A stretch of DNA of 64,000 nucleotides. Source: Diplocloster agilis. GTDB lineage: Bacteria > Bacillota > Clostridia > Lachnospirales > Lachnospiraceae. Shown piece by piece: positions 22,892-31,850 of the stretch (positions are counted from its first letter, which is position 1; each line of letters begins with the position of its first letter). Made by a program: the position numbers and the translations under genes. The notes beneath the pieces were generated by a model. It was not told the DNA's origin, ran no database searches, and saw only the letters and a program-made list of their open reading frames with translations. The stretch is taken from NCBI RefSeq assembly GCF_019042275.1, contig NZ_JAHQCW010000001.1, positions 186,001 through 250,000 on the forward strand, in the 5' to 3' direction.

Positions 22892-22944
22892 CCAAATATC
22901 CCAATATCAAAACAGCAAACAAATAAAATTTAGGAGGTGTTGCT

Positions 22945-23736
22945 ATGCCCGTCTATGGAACAAGCTTTATATATGACGGAATCAGCTCAGATCGCTACCA
23001 ATTATTGCTCGCCGGTATCGGCGACGAAACCGACGATGAAGTGGATATGGGCCTGAATGTGGAACCGCTGGTATCCGAAAGTCCGCTTCCCTTCAAACTG
23101 GATTACGGCATCCAGTATTCGAATCCCCTGTCCTTCCGGATCACGGTAACCCACAAAGACGGCTCGTATTTCAGCTATTTTCAGATCCGGGAAATTTCCG
23201 CCTGGCTCACCGGCCGGCAGCATCCCTGCTGGCTACAGATTCTCCATCCCGAATATGATGATGTATATTATTGCTGTCGGGCCACCGAGATCTATAAAAG
23301 AAAACAATATGGAAAAGTTATCGGCCTGAGTATTCTTTTTACCTGCAATTCATCCTTCGGCTTTTCCGATGAAATCATCAAAAGCTTCCAAATCGATAAA
23401 CCCGACTACACATTCATCCTGTATAACGACTCTGATGAAGAGACACCTGTCCGTCCTCTCATCACCGCCCGAATGGACCCCGCATTTCCCACATTAAAGA
23501 TTGAAAACCTGACCACCAATGATACCTTTCAGCTGGATCATATCCTCTCCGGCGATACGATCACCATCAATAATCAGAATCAATTCATCCTGATCAATGA
23601 TCGTTATAAAAATCTGGGCTCAGACTTCAATCTTGGATGGATTCACCTGAAACGCGGTATCAATGAGATCAGGGTCAATGGAAACAGCACTCTGGAATTC
23701 CGTTACCGCTATCTTCTGAAGGGCGGTGATCTGTAA
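22945..23736 (+). CDS. Distal tail protein (Dit family)
   Basis: 263 aa, AGGAGG 8 nt before the start. The N-terminus 'YGTSFIYDGISSDRYQLLLAGIG' and the beta-rich first half with 'FRITVTHKDGSYFSYFQIREISAWLTG' are characteristic of siphovirus Dit (phage tail family) proteins; the second half with 'RPLITARMD...TLKIENLTT' is the C-terminal galectin-like part. Dit forms the ring joining tail tube to baseplate. The stop overlaps the next start (TAATG), so it is coupled to the Tal gene. Confidence 0.85.
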   Translation: MPVYGTSFIYDGISSDRYQLLLAGIGDETDDEVDMGLNVEPLVSESPLPFKLDYGIQYSNPLSFRITVTHKDGSYFSYFQIREISAWLTGRQHPCWLQILHPEYDDVYYCCRATEIYKRKQYGKVIGLSILFTCNSSFGFSDEIIKSFQIDKPDYTFILYNDSDEETPVRPLITARMDPAFPTLKIENLTTNDTFQLDHILSGDTITINNQNQFILINDRYKNLGSDFNLGWIHLKRGINEIRVNGNSTLEFRYRYLLKGGDL

Positions 23737-26700
23737 TGTCATATCCCTTCCATTTATATGATATGCCTGATCCCCCCACCCTCTATCTGTGTGAAGTCGA
23801 TAAGGAAATTCTTGGCGCGCTTCCCGCCATTGACATCACTCTCACCAGAAAGTTCAATGATATAGACCAAATCACCTTCCAGGTTCCCAGAGAATATACC
23901 GATCTTTACGGCACTGTAATTTTGACGCCCTTGTATGAAAAAATAGAGGCGCTCCGCTTGATCTATATTGAAAATTTCGGTTATTTTGAAATCCAGGAAC
24001 CCGCTATTGAGAAAGACGCCGTCACAGAATATAAGGAATGTACGGCTTACAGTCTGCAATATGAGCTGACGAAAAAACGGCTGAAATCTTTTTATATTAA
24101 TCAGTACAATGGGGAAGATATCGAAGGTGTCGAGCTTTGGAACATCGATCACTCCAAGTCTCTGCTGCACCTTTGCCTGGAGAAATTCCCCCAGTGGAAT
24201 ATCGGCAACGTGGACGCCGGCATCCGAAAACATATGCGATCCTTTGAAATCGATGAACAGGATGTATACAGTTTTCTTACAAAAGATGTGGCGGATACCT
24301 TCGGCTGCGTTTTTGTATTTGACACCATCACGAACACCATTGAGGTCTATGCCGAAGATAATATAGGAGAAGATACCAGTATCTATATTTCCTATGAGAA
24401 TCTGGCCAATACGGTCTCCGTGAATTACAACGCGGATGATATCGTGACCTCCCTAACCATTCTCGGAGACGATGGTCTGGACGTGCGGAACCTGAACATG
24501 GGCCAGGACAGTGTACTGGACCTCTCCTACTATCACACGCCCGAGTGGATGGGGCAGGAGCTTTGCGATGCATGGAATGCTTATCTGGATAAATTCGATT
24601 CCAGGAAAAAGGAATACAGCGATCTGGCTGATCAGGTAGACACCAAATATCTGGAGGTCTACGAACTGAAGAACCGCAAACCTGCGCCTGGTGCGGAAGA
24701 AGCGGATTGGACAAAATATGGCCGCGAAGCACTATTGCGAAAAATCAAAAGTCTGGAGACCACGAATCTTTTTAAATGTGATCTGGGCTGGTCTGTTACG
24801 GATAATCCAAATTACCAGCAATATAAAGAGGAATTCGACAAGTTAAATGCGGCAAAAGAAGAGCTTGGAAAACGTATAAATGAGATCGAAGCCGTCGAGC
24901 AGGCGATCAGACAACTTCTAAAACAAATGAATGAAATTGCTTCCGAGGTCCATTGGAAAAATAATCTGACCCAGGATCAGCAGAAGAAAATCACCCGTTT
25001 TATAAGAGAAGATACCTGGCAGGATTCGAACTTTGTCGTTACCGATCACGATTCCCCGGCTGACGAGCAGAAGACCAGAAACGAGCTGTTAGTATATGGC
25101 AAAAAATATCTTTCGAAAATATCCAGGCCCCAGCTGACATTTTCTATGGATATGAGCAATATTTTTGCCCTGAAAGAATTCAAACCTTTGGCCGGCCGTT
25201 TTGATGTAGGTAACTATATTCATGTAACACTGCGGGAAGACTATTCCTTCCTGGTGCGGCTTCTGCAATACACGATCTCCTTTGACAATCCCTCCGAATT
25301 CTCCTGTGAGTTCGGAAATGCTATGCGAAGCAAAAGTGAATTCGATAACCATTCAGACTTATTGGACCAGGCCGTGACATCCGGGAAAACCGTGGCCGAC
25401 TGGAAATCCTACTGGCAAAAATCTGCCGATAAAATCACGGATATCGATAAAATGATTAAGGACGGTCTCGACACGGCTATTACATCAATTCATTCCACCA
25501 CTAACCGAAACGACATCACGATCGATGAAAACGGAATCCATCTTCGCATGATTGAGGAAGATGGGAGCTACAGCAAATGCGAGGCGGTCCTGACAGGTAA
25601 TAAATTAATATATTCCGACAATAACATGGAAACAGCAAAGACCGGGCTGGGAGAATTCGAAGTTGACGGCCAAAAATTCTACGGTTTGATGGCTGAAGCG
25701 GTTTTATCCGGTTATGTCGGCGCATCGCATTTAGTCGCTAACGAAATCAGTAATGGAGATAAATTTACAGTCAGTACAGACGGCGATGTCACCGCCAAAA
25801 GTATTAAAATCCTGGGCGGCGAAATTACATGGGATGAAGTAAACCTGCCGGATAACATGGCCACTAAGGATGAGATTCCCAAAGTCCCCAGTTATATTAA
25901 AAGTACAAAAATCACTGCAACAACAATTGAATCGCCTACTATTATCGGCGGACATTTGCTGATTAAAAACAGTTCCGGCACGGTTTCCTCCGAGATTACA
26001 TCCGATGGAAAATTAACGGCAACCGGAGCTGCGATTTCAGGGAATCTCACCGCTACCGGCGGTACGATTGGGGGATGGAATATCAGCAGTGATAGTATCA
26101 GCAGCCATGATGTATTTATCAGTTCTAATACATCCAAACACGCTTTCGCCGCGGGCGGCCACAACCCGGACGGCAGCGATGCATTGACGCGAATCGGACA
26201 TAATGGGCAGCTATATACCCAGGATGCCATCATAAACGGGAATACGGAAACTGCAGCGAAATGTATCATCTATAATTCAGACCGAACATATCGTACGGAT
26301 ATGTTTGGTGGTGGGTTTCATATTTATAAGTCTGACGATACAGAACAGGACATTGTGACCAAGGCGAATACCGACTCTATTGTGGTAAAAAATTTTAAGA
26401 AGTCATCTCAAATGCGTTCAGATTACCTATCCGTAACAGATGGTGATGATGGTACCGAAACAATAATTAGGGCAGATGGCCCCGAGATAAAATCCGTAAG
26501 TACTATTAAATATAATATCACACCAGAGCAAAATCTGTTAAAGGATGTATTAGATACAGATATTTATTCTTTCCAATTTAAATCTAATCTAGCTAGAAAT
26601 AATGCATCTGCCCATTATGGATTCGTAATTGGCGAAAATTATAATACCTCACCTAAAATCTTAAACCGTGATAGTAATAAAATCAATATGTACTCCGCCC

Positions 26701-26837
26701 TCGGCGTCCTCTGGGGCGGCGTCAAAGAACTAGCCGCCAAAGTAACCGCTCTGGAAGAAAAGCTGAATCAAATTACCAACTCCCAAATTCAAACACAACC
26801 CAACGAAACCCCAACCACAAACCAGGAGGTGAACTAA
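23736..26837 (+). CDS. Tail-associated protein (Tal/prophage endopeptidase-tail type)
   Basis: 1033 aa, starting at the overlap with Dit. The N-terminal 380 residues ('LCEVDKEILGALPAIDITLTRKFNDIDQITFQVPREY') match the gp27-like structural domain of Tal proteins, which closes the tail tip. A coiled coil follows (about residues 285-410), then a beta-rich region with repeated 'GTIGGWNISSDSISSHDVFISSN'-type turns (about 740-800) and a C-terminal tail with a short coiled coil. I see no clear catalytic motif for a peptidase or muramidase, so structural function is the safe call. Confidence 0.8.
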   Translation: MSYPFHLYDMPDPPTLYLCEVDKEILGALPAIDITLTRKFNDIDQITFQVPREYTDLYGTVILTPLYEKIEALRLIYIENFGYFEIQEPAIEKDAVTEYKECTAYSLQYELTKKRLKSFYINQYNGEDIEGVELWNIDHSKSLLHLCLEKFPQWNIGNVDAGIRKHMRSFEIDEQDVYSFLTKDVADTFGCVFVFDTITNTIEVYAEDNIGEDTSIYISYENLANTVSVNYNADDIVTSLTILGDDGLDVRNLNMGQDSVLDLSYYHTPEWMGQELCDAWNAYLDKFDSRKKEYSDLADQVDTKYLEVYELKNRKPAPGAEEADWTKYGREALLRKIKSLETTNLFKCDLGWSVTDNPNYQQYKEEFDKLNAAKEELGKRINEIEAVEQAIRQLLKQMNEIASEVHWKNNLTQDQQKKITRFIREDTWQDSNFVVTDHDSPADEQKTRNELLVYGKKYLSKISRPQLTFSMDMSNIFALKEFKPLAGRFDVGNYIHVTLREDYSFLVRLLQYTISFDNPSEFSCEFGNAMRSKSEFDNHSDLLDQAVTSGKTVADWKSYWQKSADKITDIDKMIKDGLDTAITSIHSTTNRNDITIDENGIHLRMIEEDGSYSKCEAVLTGNKLIYSDNNMETAKTGLGEFEVDGQKFYGLMAEAVLSGYVGASHLVANEISNGDKFTVSTDGDVTAKSIKILGGEITWDEVNLPDNMATKDEIPKVPSYIKSTKITATTIESPTIIGGHLLIKNSSGTVSSEITSDGKLTATGAAISGNLTATGGTIGGWNISSDSISSHDVFISSNTSKHAFAAGGHNPDGSDALTRIGHNGQLYTQDAIINGNTETAAKCIIYNSDRTYRTDMFGGGFHIYKSDDTEQDIVTKANTDSIVVKNFKKSSQMRSDYLSVTDGDDGTETIIRADGPEIKSVSTIKYNITPEQNLLKDVLDTDIYSFQFKSNLARNNASAHYGFVIGENYNTSPKILNRDSNKINMYSALGVLWGGVKELAAKVTALEEKLNQITNSQIQTQPNETPTTNQEVN

Positions 26838-26838
26838 T

Positions 26839-28638
26839 TTGCAAGAATTAGTAAAAATCGATATCGGCCGGTTCGAAGACCGGATTTTTGCTGAATTCCA
26901 ACAGGGAGAACGCGACAGCCGCGTTCTCCTGGTGGAACCCCGGCTTCACGGGGAACCCTACATCATCCCCGACGGTGTAAAAGCAAAGATCCAGTACGAC
27001 AAACCGGACCGTAAAACCATAACCAAAAATGTAGAAATCACAGACAACAAAGTAGTCATCCCCTTCACCGAGCAGATGTGTACCACCGAAGGCATCTGTG
27101 TATGCAAGATTTCCTTCTATACCGACACCCAGTTCGATTCATCAGGAAACGTCACCCAGGAAATCACCATACTAAAATCCGCCCTTTTCAAAATCAAAAT
27201 CGCTGGCGGCATGATCGATGAAGCTCACATCATAAGCTCCGATGAGTTCAGCGATCTACTGGTCGCTCTTGGCCGGGCAGACAAAGTCGTCAACGACTTC
27301 GCGATCCTCAACGAAGAATTCCGGCAGATCTCCGATGACTGCATTCAGGCCACAGAAGACTGCCGCCAGTTAAATGCTGATGTAACCGCCGCCGAAGAAC
27401 AGCGAATCCATCAGGAAAATGCAAGGAAATCCGCGGAAACGGCAAGAGAGAATGCAGAAGCCGCCCGCGGTTCCAATGAAGAAATCCGGCAGAACGCAGA
27501 GAATGTCAGAATCCAGTCGGAAAATTCCAGAAAAACTGCAGAATCCTCCAGAGTAACCGCTGAAACATCCCGCGAAACCGAGGAATCTGCCAGAGTAACT
27601 GCCGAGAATAACCGGAAATCTGCGGAATACTCCAGAGTAACCGCCGAAACATCCCGCAACTCCTCAGAGTCTGACCGGGCCGCAGCAGAAACCGCCAGGG
27701 CTCAGGCCGAATCTGCCAGATCCAATCAGGAAACCGCCCGAAAAAATGCGGAAACCGCCAGAGTAAACGCAGAAAAAACCCGGGTATCCCAGGAAAACAA
27801 CCGAAAATCCGCCGAAGAAAACAGAGCGGACACGGAAAACACCCGCGTAACAGCAGAGAAAGCCAGGGAAACCGCCGAGTCTGCAAGGGCAACCGCCGAA
27901 TCCAACCGGAAAACCGCGGAGTCAGGCCGGGTTTCAGAGGAAAACAAACGCAAAACCGCGGAGACAAATCGTGCCTCAGCAGAATCGTCCAGAGCTCAGA
28001 CAGAACAAGCCAGAGTCACCGCAGAAACCGCCAGAGCCTCCGCAGAATCTGCCAGAGTAAAGGCCGAGGACACCAGGAAATCTCAGGAAACCAGCCGGGC
28101 CACAGCTGAGCAAGGACGTGTAAGCGCCGAGTCCGCCCGCGTTTCAGCGGAAATCGCCAGGAAAACAGCGGAGACTGCCAGACAGACAGCGGAAACCAAG
28201 CGTCAGACAGACACGGCAGCAGCCATTACCCGTGCCAACGAAGCCGCAAAAGCCGCAGAAAATATCGTAACCGGCGCGGATATCGTCACGAACGCTCAGT
28301 TAAACACCGTAGATAATAAAATAGGGACTCTCCAATCCTTACAGACTACGGCAAAGACAAATATCGTATCCGCCGTCAATGAGATAAAGAATACTATCCG
28401 AACGATCTCTACCATCCAGATTCCCGTCAGTCTCTGGTCTTCCAATTCCTATACCATTACAAACTCTCTGATCAAGGCTGACAGCATCTGTGATATTTAC
28501 TTTGCTAACGTCTCTTTGGCGGAAGCAGCCAAATCCAAAATCACCGGCGAGACCTTTGATGGCCGTCTGGTCCTCACCGCCGGGAGAACTCCAGCAGCCC
28601 AATTAACGATTGATGTGATAAAGGTGGTGAATCCATAA
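26839..28638 (+). CDS. BppU-type baseplate protein with long heptad-repeat stalk
   Basis: 599 aa, TTG start at 26839 with AGGAGGTG 8 nt upstream. Residues about 1-120 match the N-terminal domain of phage baseplate upper protein BppU ('VKIDIGRFEDRIFAEFQQGERDSRVLLVEP', 'GVKAKIQYDKPDRKTI'). Residues about 185-480 are an uninterrupted series of 7-residue units of the type R-x-x-A-E-x-x, which will form a trimeric coiled coil of over 40 nm. A small C-terminal beta domain follows. BppU anchors receptor-binding proteins to the baseplate. The repeat DNA (27410-28215) is a degenerate 21-bp tandem array. It overlaps the next gene by one base. Confidence 0.85.
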   Translation: MQELVKIDIGRFEDRIFAEFQQGERDSRVLLVEPRLHGEPYIIPDGVKAKIQYDKPDRKTITKNVEITDNKVVIPFTEQMCTTEGICVCKISFYTDTQFDSSGNVTQEITILKSALFKIKIAGGMIDEAHIISSDEFSDLLVALGRADKVVNDFAILNEEFRQISDDCIQATEDCRQLNADVTAAEEQRIHQENARKSAETARENAEAARGSNEEIRQNAENVRIQSENSRKTAESSRVTAETSRETEESARVTAENNRKSAEYSRVTAETSRNSSESDRAAAETARAQAESARSNQETARKNAETARVNAEKTRVSQENNRKSAEENRADTENTRVTAEKARETAESARATAESNRKTAESGRVSEENKRKTAETNRASAESSRAQTEQARVTAETARASAESARVKAEDTRKSQETSRATAEQGRVSAESARVSAEIARKTAETARQTAETKRQTDTAAAITRANEAAKAAENIVTGADIVTNAQLNTVDNKIGTLQSLQTTAKTNIVSAVNEIKNTIRTISTIQIPVSLWSSNSYTITNSLIKADSICDIYFANVSLAEAAKSKITGETFDGRLVLTAGRTPAAQLTIDVIKVVNP

Positions 28639-29438
28639 TGCCAGTACGATTAAATCTTGAAGGAGGGATCGACCCCTCACAGGCCAACGCCACAGAAAGC
28701 CAGGTACTGTCCGGAAGTACCTTTTACGCCGGCGCTGATTCCGACATCCGAACCGGCGCCATGACCAACCGCGGCAGTGTCACCTCTTCCTTAAATTGCG
28801 GCAGCAGCTATACGATCCCCGCCGGTTATCACAATGGAAGCGGCAAGATCACAGCCAACAGCCTGGCCAGCCAGACTTCCGCCACTGCCGGCGCCGCTCA
28901 CATACTGACTGGAAAAACCGCCTGGGTAGGCGGAAGTAAGATAACCGGAAACATGCCGAACCGTGGCAATGTATCCGGCACTTTGAACTGCGGCGGTGCC
29001 TATACTGTCCCGGCAGGCTACCACGCGGGCAGTGGCCGAATCACAGCCAACAGTCTGGCCAGCCAGACCTCCGCTACTGCTTCAGCAGGTAACATCCATT
29101 CCGGATATACTGCCTGGGTCAATGGTTCCAAGATCACCGGCACCGCGGCGGTAAAATACTATTGGTCCGGGACAGGCTATATTATCAATAATAACTATTT
29201 GCAGGTCAGACCCGGCTTCAACCCGACCCTTTTATTCGGCCGTGCGCACCTGGCAGATTGGTGGTACACTGTGTCTCTGGATCCTTATGACGTAACTGTA
29301 TCATGGCTCACCAAGCAAAATGACCATTGCTGGTTAAATACCGGAGTTGCGCGATATTGGGACGGCCCGGATATCCCGGGCTTCGGAGGCGATGGCCACA
29401 GCGGATCGGGAAACTATTCCGTCACCTGCAGCGCCTGA
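28638..29438 (+). CDS. Tail fibre protein with two Gly/Ser/Thr-rich repeats
   Basis: 266 aa. Two units of about 65 residues share 'NRGxVxxxLNCGxxYTxPAGYHxGSGxITANSLASQTSATA' and 'xTAWVxGSKITG'; this motif is widespread in fibres and adhesins of Firmicute phages. The C-terminal 100 residues are rich in Trp, Tyr and Gly ('WWYTVSLDPYDVTVSW', 'ARYWDGPDIPGFGGDGHSGSGN') and resemble a receptor-binding head. It probably contacts the surface of the target bacterium. Confidence 0.75.
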   Translation: MPVRLNLEGGIDPSQANATESQVLSGSTFYAGADSDIRTGAMTNRGSVTSSLNCGSSYTIPAGYHNGSGKITANSLASQTSATAGAAHILTGKTAWVGGSKITGNMPNRGNVSGTLNCGGAYTVPAGYHAGSGRITANSLASQTSATASAGNIHSGYTAWVNGSKITGTAAVKYYWSGTGYIINNNYLQVRPGFNPTLLFGRAHLADWWYTVSLDPYDVTVSWLTKQNDHCWLNTGVARYWDGPDIPGFGGDGHSGSGNYSVTCSA

Positions 29439-29497
29439 CAAAATTCGATCAGGTTCCCTTTCCCGAAAATTTTTCAACTGAGAGGAGCGAACAGAAC

Positions 29498-29866
29498 TTG
29501 TATCCAAATCAGAATTACCTCCCGGACCGCGAAACATCGGTCCGGGATATTTCCATTCGTTTTCCCTCCTTCACCATACCGGTGCAGTCTTGGGAAAATA
29601 ATATATTTATCATGTACAGCCAGGAATTCCTGAACGGAATCAGCAGCGTCAATGTCATGTTTGATTCCCGTTCCCTGCCGGATGTTCAAAGATCCGGCAT
29701 TCAATGCCTGGTAGAGGATGGACAGTTACTTTTTATAGCCACGAACGGAACTCCTGCTAAAAATCTCTATGTAGCGTCTGTGGAAATATGTAACCACATC
29801 TGCAATGAAAGGCTTTACGACAAATATGATTACGAAGAATTCAATCAAGGGAGGAAATCAATATGA
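29498..29866 (+). CDS. Small baseplate/fibre-associated protein
   Basis: The frame is open from 29327, but that part overlaps the fibre gene and has no ribosome site. The best start is TTG at 29498 with GAGAGGAG 10 nt before it, giving about 122 aa: 'YPNQNYLPDRETSVRDISI' followed by a beta-rich body ('SFTIPVQSWENNIFIMYSQEF'). Family unknown; position suggests a minor tip or fibre-assembly protein. It overlaps the next start by 4 bp. Confidence 0.6.
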   Translation: MYPNQNYLPDRETSVRDISIRFPSFTIPVQSWENNIFIMYSQEFLNGISSVNVMFDSRSLPDVQRSGIQCLVEDGQLLFIATNGTPAKNLYVASVEICNHICNERLYDKYDYEEFNQGRKSI

Positions 29867-30117
29867 CTCAAACAAATTGTATCGTTGTTATCTACGACAA
29901 CACCGGTAAAATATGGTACCAGGGCTCGGGCCTTGGAACCCCCGACGGCCTGCAGTATATGGAACTGCAGCTGGAACCCGGGGATTATGTGGAGAGCATG
30001 GACGTCACTACCACTCCGCATACTCCTATCGTCCACAAGGGAATGGTAACCATGGAAGAACTCAAGACACAGATCGAGGATCTGACACTGGCTATGGCCG
30101 AATTACTGGGGGTGTAA
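29863..30117 (+). CDS. Small tail-locus protein
   Basis: 84 aa, start with GGGAGG 9 nt upstream. 'QTNCIVVIYDNTGKIWYQGSGLG' and 'MELQLEPGDYVESMDVTTTPHTPIVHKG' form beta strands, and the C-terminal 25 residues ('MVTMEELKTQIEDLTLAMAELLGV') a helix likely to oligomerise. Similar short proteins often lie between fibres and holins in Clostridia prophages; function unknown. Confidence 0.7.
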   Translation: MTQTNCIVVIYDNTGKIWYQGSGLGTPDGLQYMELQLEPGDYVESMDVTTTPHTPIVHKGMVTMEELKTQIEDLTLAMAELLGV

Positions 30118-30120
30118 ACA

Positions 30121-30261
30121 ATGTCTAAATGGAAATTAAATATCTTTGTAAATGCGGTCAAAGTCCGAATGGAACGCGAAGAGCGGACTCCGGAGGAAAT
30201 TATTGTAGAATACACCAAACTGACCGCCTCTGAAAAAGAAGAAATCCTGGCCCAACTGTAA
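30121..30261 (+). CDS. 46-aa phage protein (CD1375/XkdX-like)
   Basis: ATG at 30121, stop 30259-30261, GGGGGTG upstream, 3 bp after the previous stop. 'SKWKLNIFVNAVKVRMEREER' and 'TPEEIIVEYTKLTASEKEEIL' follow the pattern of the tiny proteins found right after tail fibre genes in Firmicute phages: a short hydrophobic helix, a basic stretch, then an acidic helix. Function unknown. Confidence 0.7.
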   Translation: MSKWKLNIFVNAVKVRMEREERTPEEIIVEYTKLTASEKEEILAQL

Positions 30262-30301
30262 GGCCAGGTACCTGAATGATAGATTTTAATACCAGAAAAA
30301 C

Positions 30302-30676
30302 TTGATTCGAAAGGAAGTGATTCCCATTGAAGCAATAATCAGCTACCTCACCTCCCATATCGTCGAATGGCTCTTCGGTGCGGCAGCCACTCTCGCGCTG
30401 TTCGGCTATCACCGGATCAGCCGCTCCATTAAAGAACAGAAAGAAAAAAATGACGCCATCGCGGAAGGCATGCAGGCACTTTTACGGGAAAATATTATCC
30501 AGTCCTATAATCACTACAAAGAGAAAGGCTACTGTCCCATATATGCCAAGGAAAGCATCCGCAGAATGTACCAGCCCTACCACAAGCTGGATGGAAATGA
30601 CGTGGCCACCAAATTAAAAGATGAACTTCTGGCCATGCAGACCGAAAAAGAAGTCCCCTCTTACGATACCAATTAA
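30302..30676 (+). CDS. Membrane protein, second holin-like
   Basis: Up to 124 aa if read from TTG at 30302; the AAGGAAG at 30314 instead points to a start about eight codons later, so the exact start is open. 'AIISYLTSHIVEWLFGAAATLALFGYHRIS' is one membrane helix with periplasm-type flanks. The cytoplasmic part 'LLRENIIQSYNHYKEKGYCPIYAKESIRRMYQPYHKLDGNDVATKL' is the conserved helical tail of a family found next to lysins in Clostridia phages. Probably a holin or holin regulator; 25 bp before the lysozyme gene. Confidence 0.7.
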   Translation: MIRKEVIPIEAIISYLTSHIVEWLFGAAATLALFGYHRISRSIKEQKEKNDAIAEGMQALLRENIIQSYNHYKEKGYCPIYAKESIRRMYQPYHKLDGNDVATKLKDELLAMQTEKEVPSYDTN

Positions 30677-30701
30677 CAAGCAAATAAGAAGGAGTTACAC
30701 T

Positions 30702-31703
30702 ATGTATACTGGAATCGATTTAAGTTATCACAATGGAACCGTCAATTTCTCCGGCGTAAGAGACGCCGGTTACCGATACATAATCCTGCGTGCCGGATAC
30801 GGCAAAAACAATATCGATCAGGCTTTTGAACGCTATGCAGCCGCCTGCGTGAATCTGGATATCCCCTTCGGCATCTATTGGTTCAGCTACGCCCTGGACA
30901 AGGAGATGGCCCGCCAGGAGGCGCGCTTCGCGATCGAGGCGGTCCGCAAATACAGATCCAGATGCCTCATCGCCTACGACCTGGAATACGACTCCGTACG
31001 GTACGCACGCACCAACGGTGTCCACATCGATCGCGAACTGGCCACTGAAATGGCACGTGTTTTCTGTGAAGAAGTAACATCCGCCGGCTATATCCCCGTC
31101 CTGTATTCCAATAAAGATTATCTGAAAAACTACTTTGACCTGGACCGGATCGACGCTTATCTGTGGTACGCCCGATACACCTCCGGGTTAAGCGATTCGG
31201 AGAAACTCTCCTGTGCTATCTGGCAGAAATCTTCATCCGGAAAAGTTCCAGGTATCGGCGGCAAGGTCGATGTCAACGAGTTCTATATGGATTTTGAAAA
31301 GGACGACCCGTCTCAGGAAAATACTCCCGCCGCTTCCCAGCCTCCCGCCTGCAATCTTCACGTACTTCAGTTCCAGAAAGCAGCCAACGCCGACGGTTAC
31401 CGGGATATGAACGGACTTCCTCTGTCCGAAGACGGCCTGGACGGGCCGAAAACCCGGTATGTACGGAAAAAGATTGCCCTGAAAGCGAAGAAATCAGGCA
31501 TGAAAATATCCGTCGGCTCCAGCGGTGAGCTTGTAAAATACTGGCAGCGCCGTACGAACGAAATCCTGGGCACATCCATCAAAGAAGACGGATTATTTGG
31601 AAAGGAAACTCGCTCTAATACCGGCGCTTTGCAGGTAAAATTGAATTTAACCAAAGATTACATCGCAGGTTACAACTCACTGAGCGCGGTCTTTTATAAT
31701 TAA
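30702..31703 (+). CDS. GH25 lysozyme (phage endolysin)
   Basis: 333 aa from ATG at 30702, with AAGGAG 7 nt upstream. The N-terminal 200 residues are a glycoside hydrolase family 25 muramidase: 'GIDLSYHNG' with Asp6, 'YIILRAGYG', and the catalytic 'AYDLEYD' with Asp93 and Glu95. The C-terminal 110 residues are two halves related to peptidoglycan-binding repeats ('LHVLQFQKAANADGYRDMNG', 'DGLFGKETRSNTGALQVKLN'). It hydrolyses the beta-1,4 bond in peptidoglycan. No signal peptide, so it needs a holin to leave the cell. Last gene of the tail locus. Confidence 0.92.
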   Translation: MYTGIDLSYHNGTVNFSGVRDAGYRYIILRAGYGKNNIDQAFERYAAACVNLDIPFGIYWFSYALDKEMARQEARFAIEAVRKYRSRCLIAYDLEYDSVRYARTNGVHIDRELATEMARVFCEEVTSAGYIPVLYSNKDYLKNYFDLDRIDAYLWYARYTSGLSDSEKLSCAIWQKSSSGKVPGIGGKVDVNEFYMDFEKDDPSQENTPAASQPPACNLHVLQFQKAANADGYRDMNGLPLSEDGLDGPKTRYVRKKIALKAKKSGMKISVGSSGELVKYWQRRTNEILGTSIKEDGLFGKETRSNTGALQVKLNLTKDYIAGYNSLSAVFYN

Positions 31704-31778
31704 ACGAACTATCTGCGGTCTCGTATAATAATCCCGCTAACCGATGTCTTTTATAATAACTTCACTCCCGTCAGCAAA

Positions 31779-31836
31779 ATCCCCGCCTCGATCTCAATGC
31801 CGGTAAAGCATTGGCTTTGGCGGGGATGCTCTTATT
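31779..31836. terminator. Bidirectional terminator between lysozyme and giant gene
   Basis: ATCCCCGCC (31779-31787) pairs with GGCGGGGAT (31819-31827); the loop holds a second small hairpin ATGC/GCAT. CTTATTTG follows. It ends both the tail locus (plus) and the giant-protein operon (minus). Confidence 0.65.
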
Positions 31837-31850
31837 TGTGTGTGGAGAGG

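Noticed and set aside
27410-28215. CRISPR-like periodic repeat
   Set aside because: The 21-bp periodicity is coding heptad sequence of the baseplate stalk, without spacers.
6257-31703. Complete prophage
   Set aside because: No terminase, portal, capsid, protease, integrase or repressor gene, and no attachment-site repeats at the edges.
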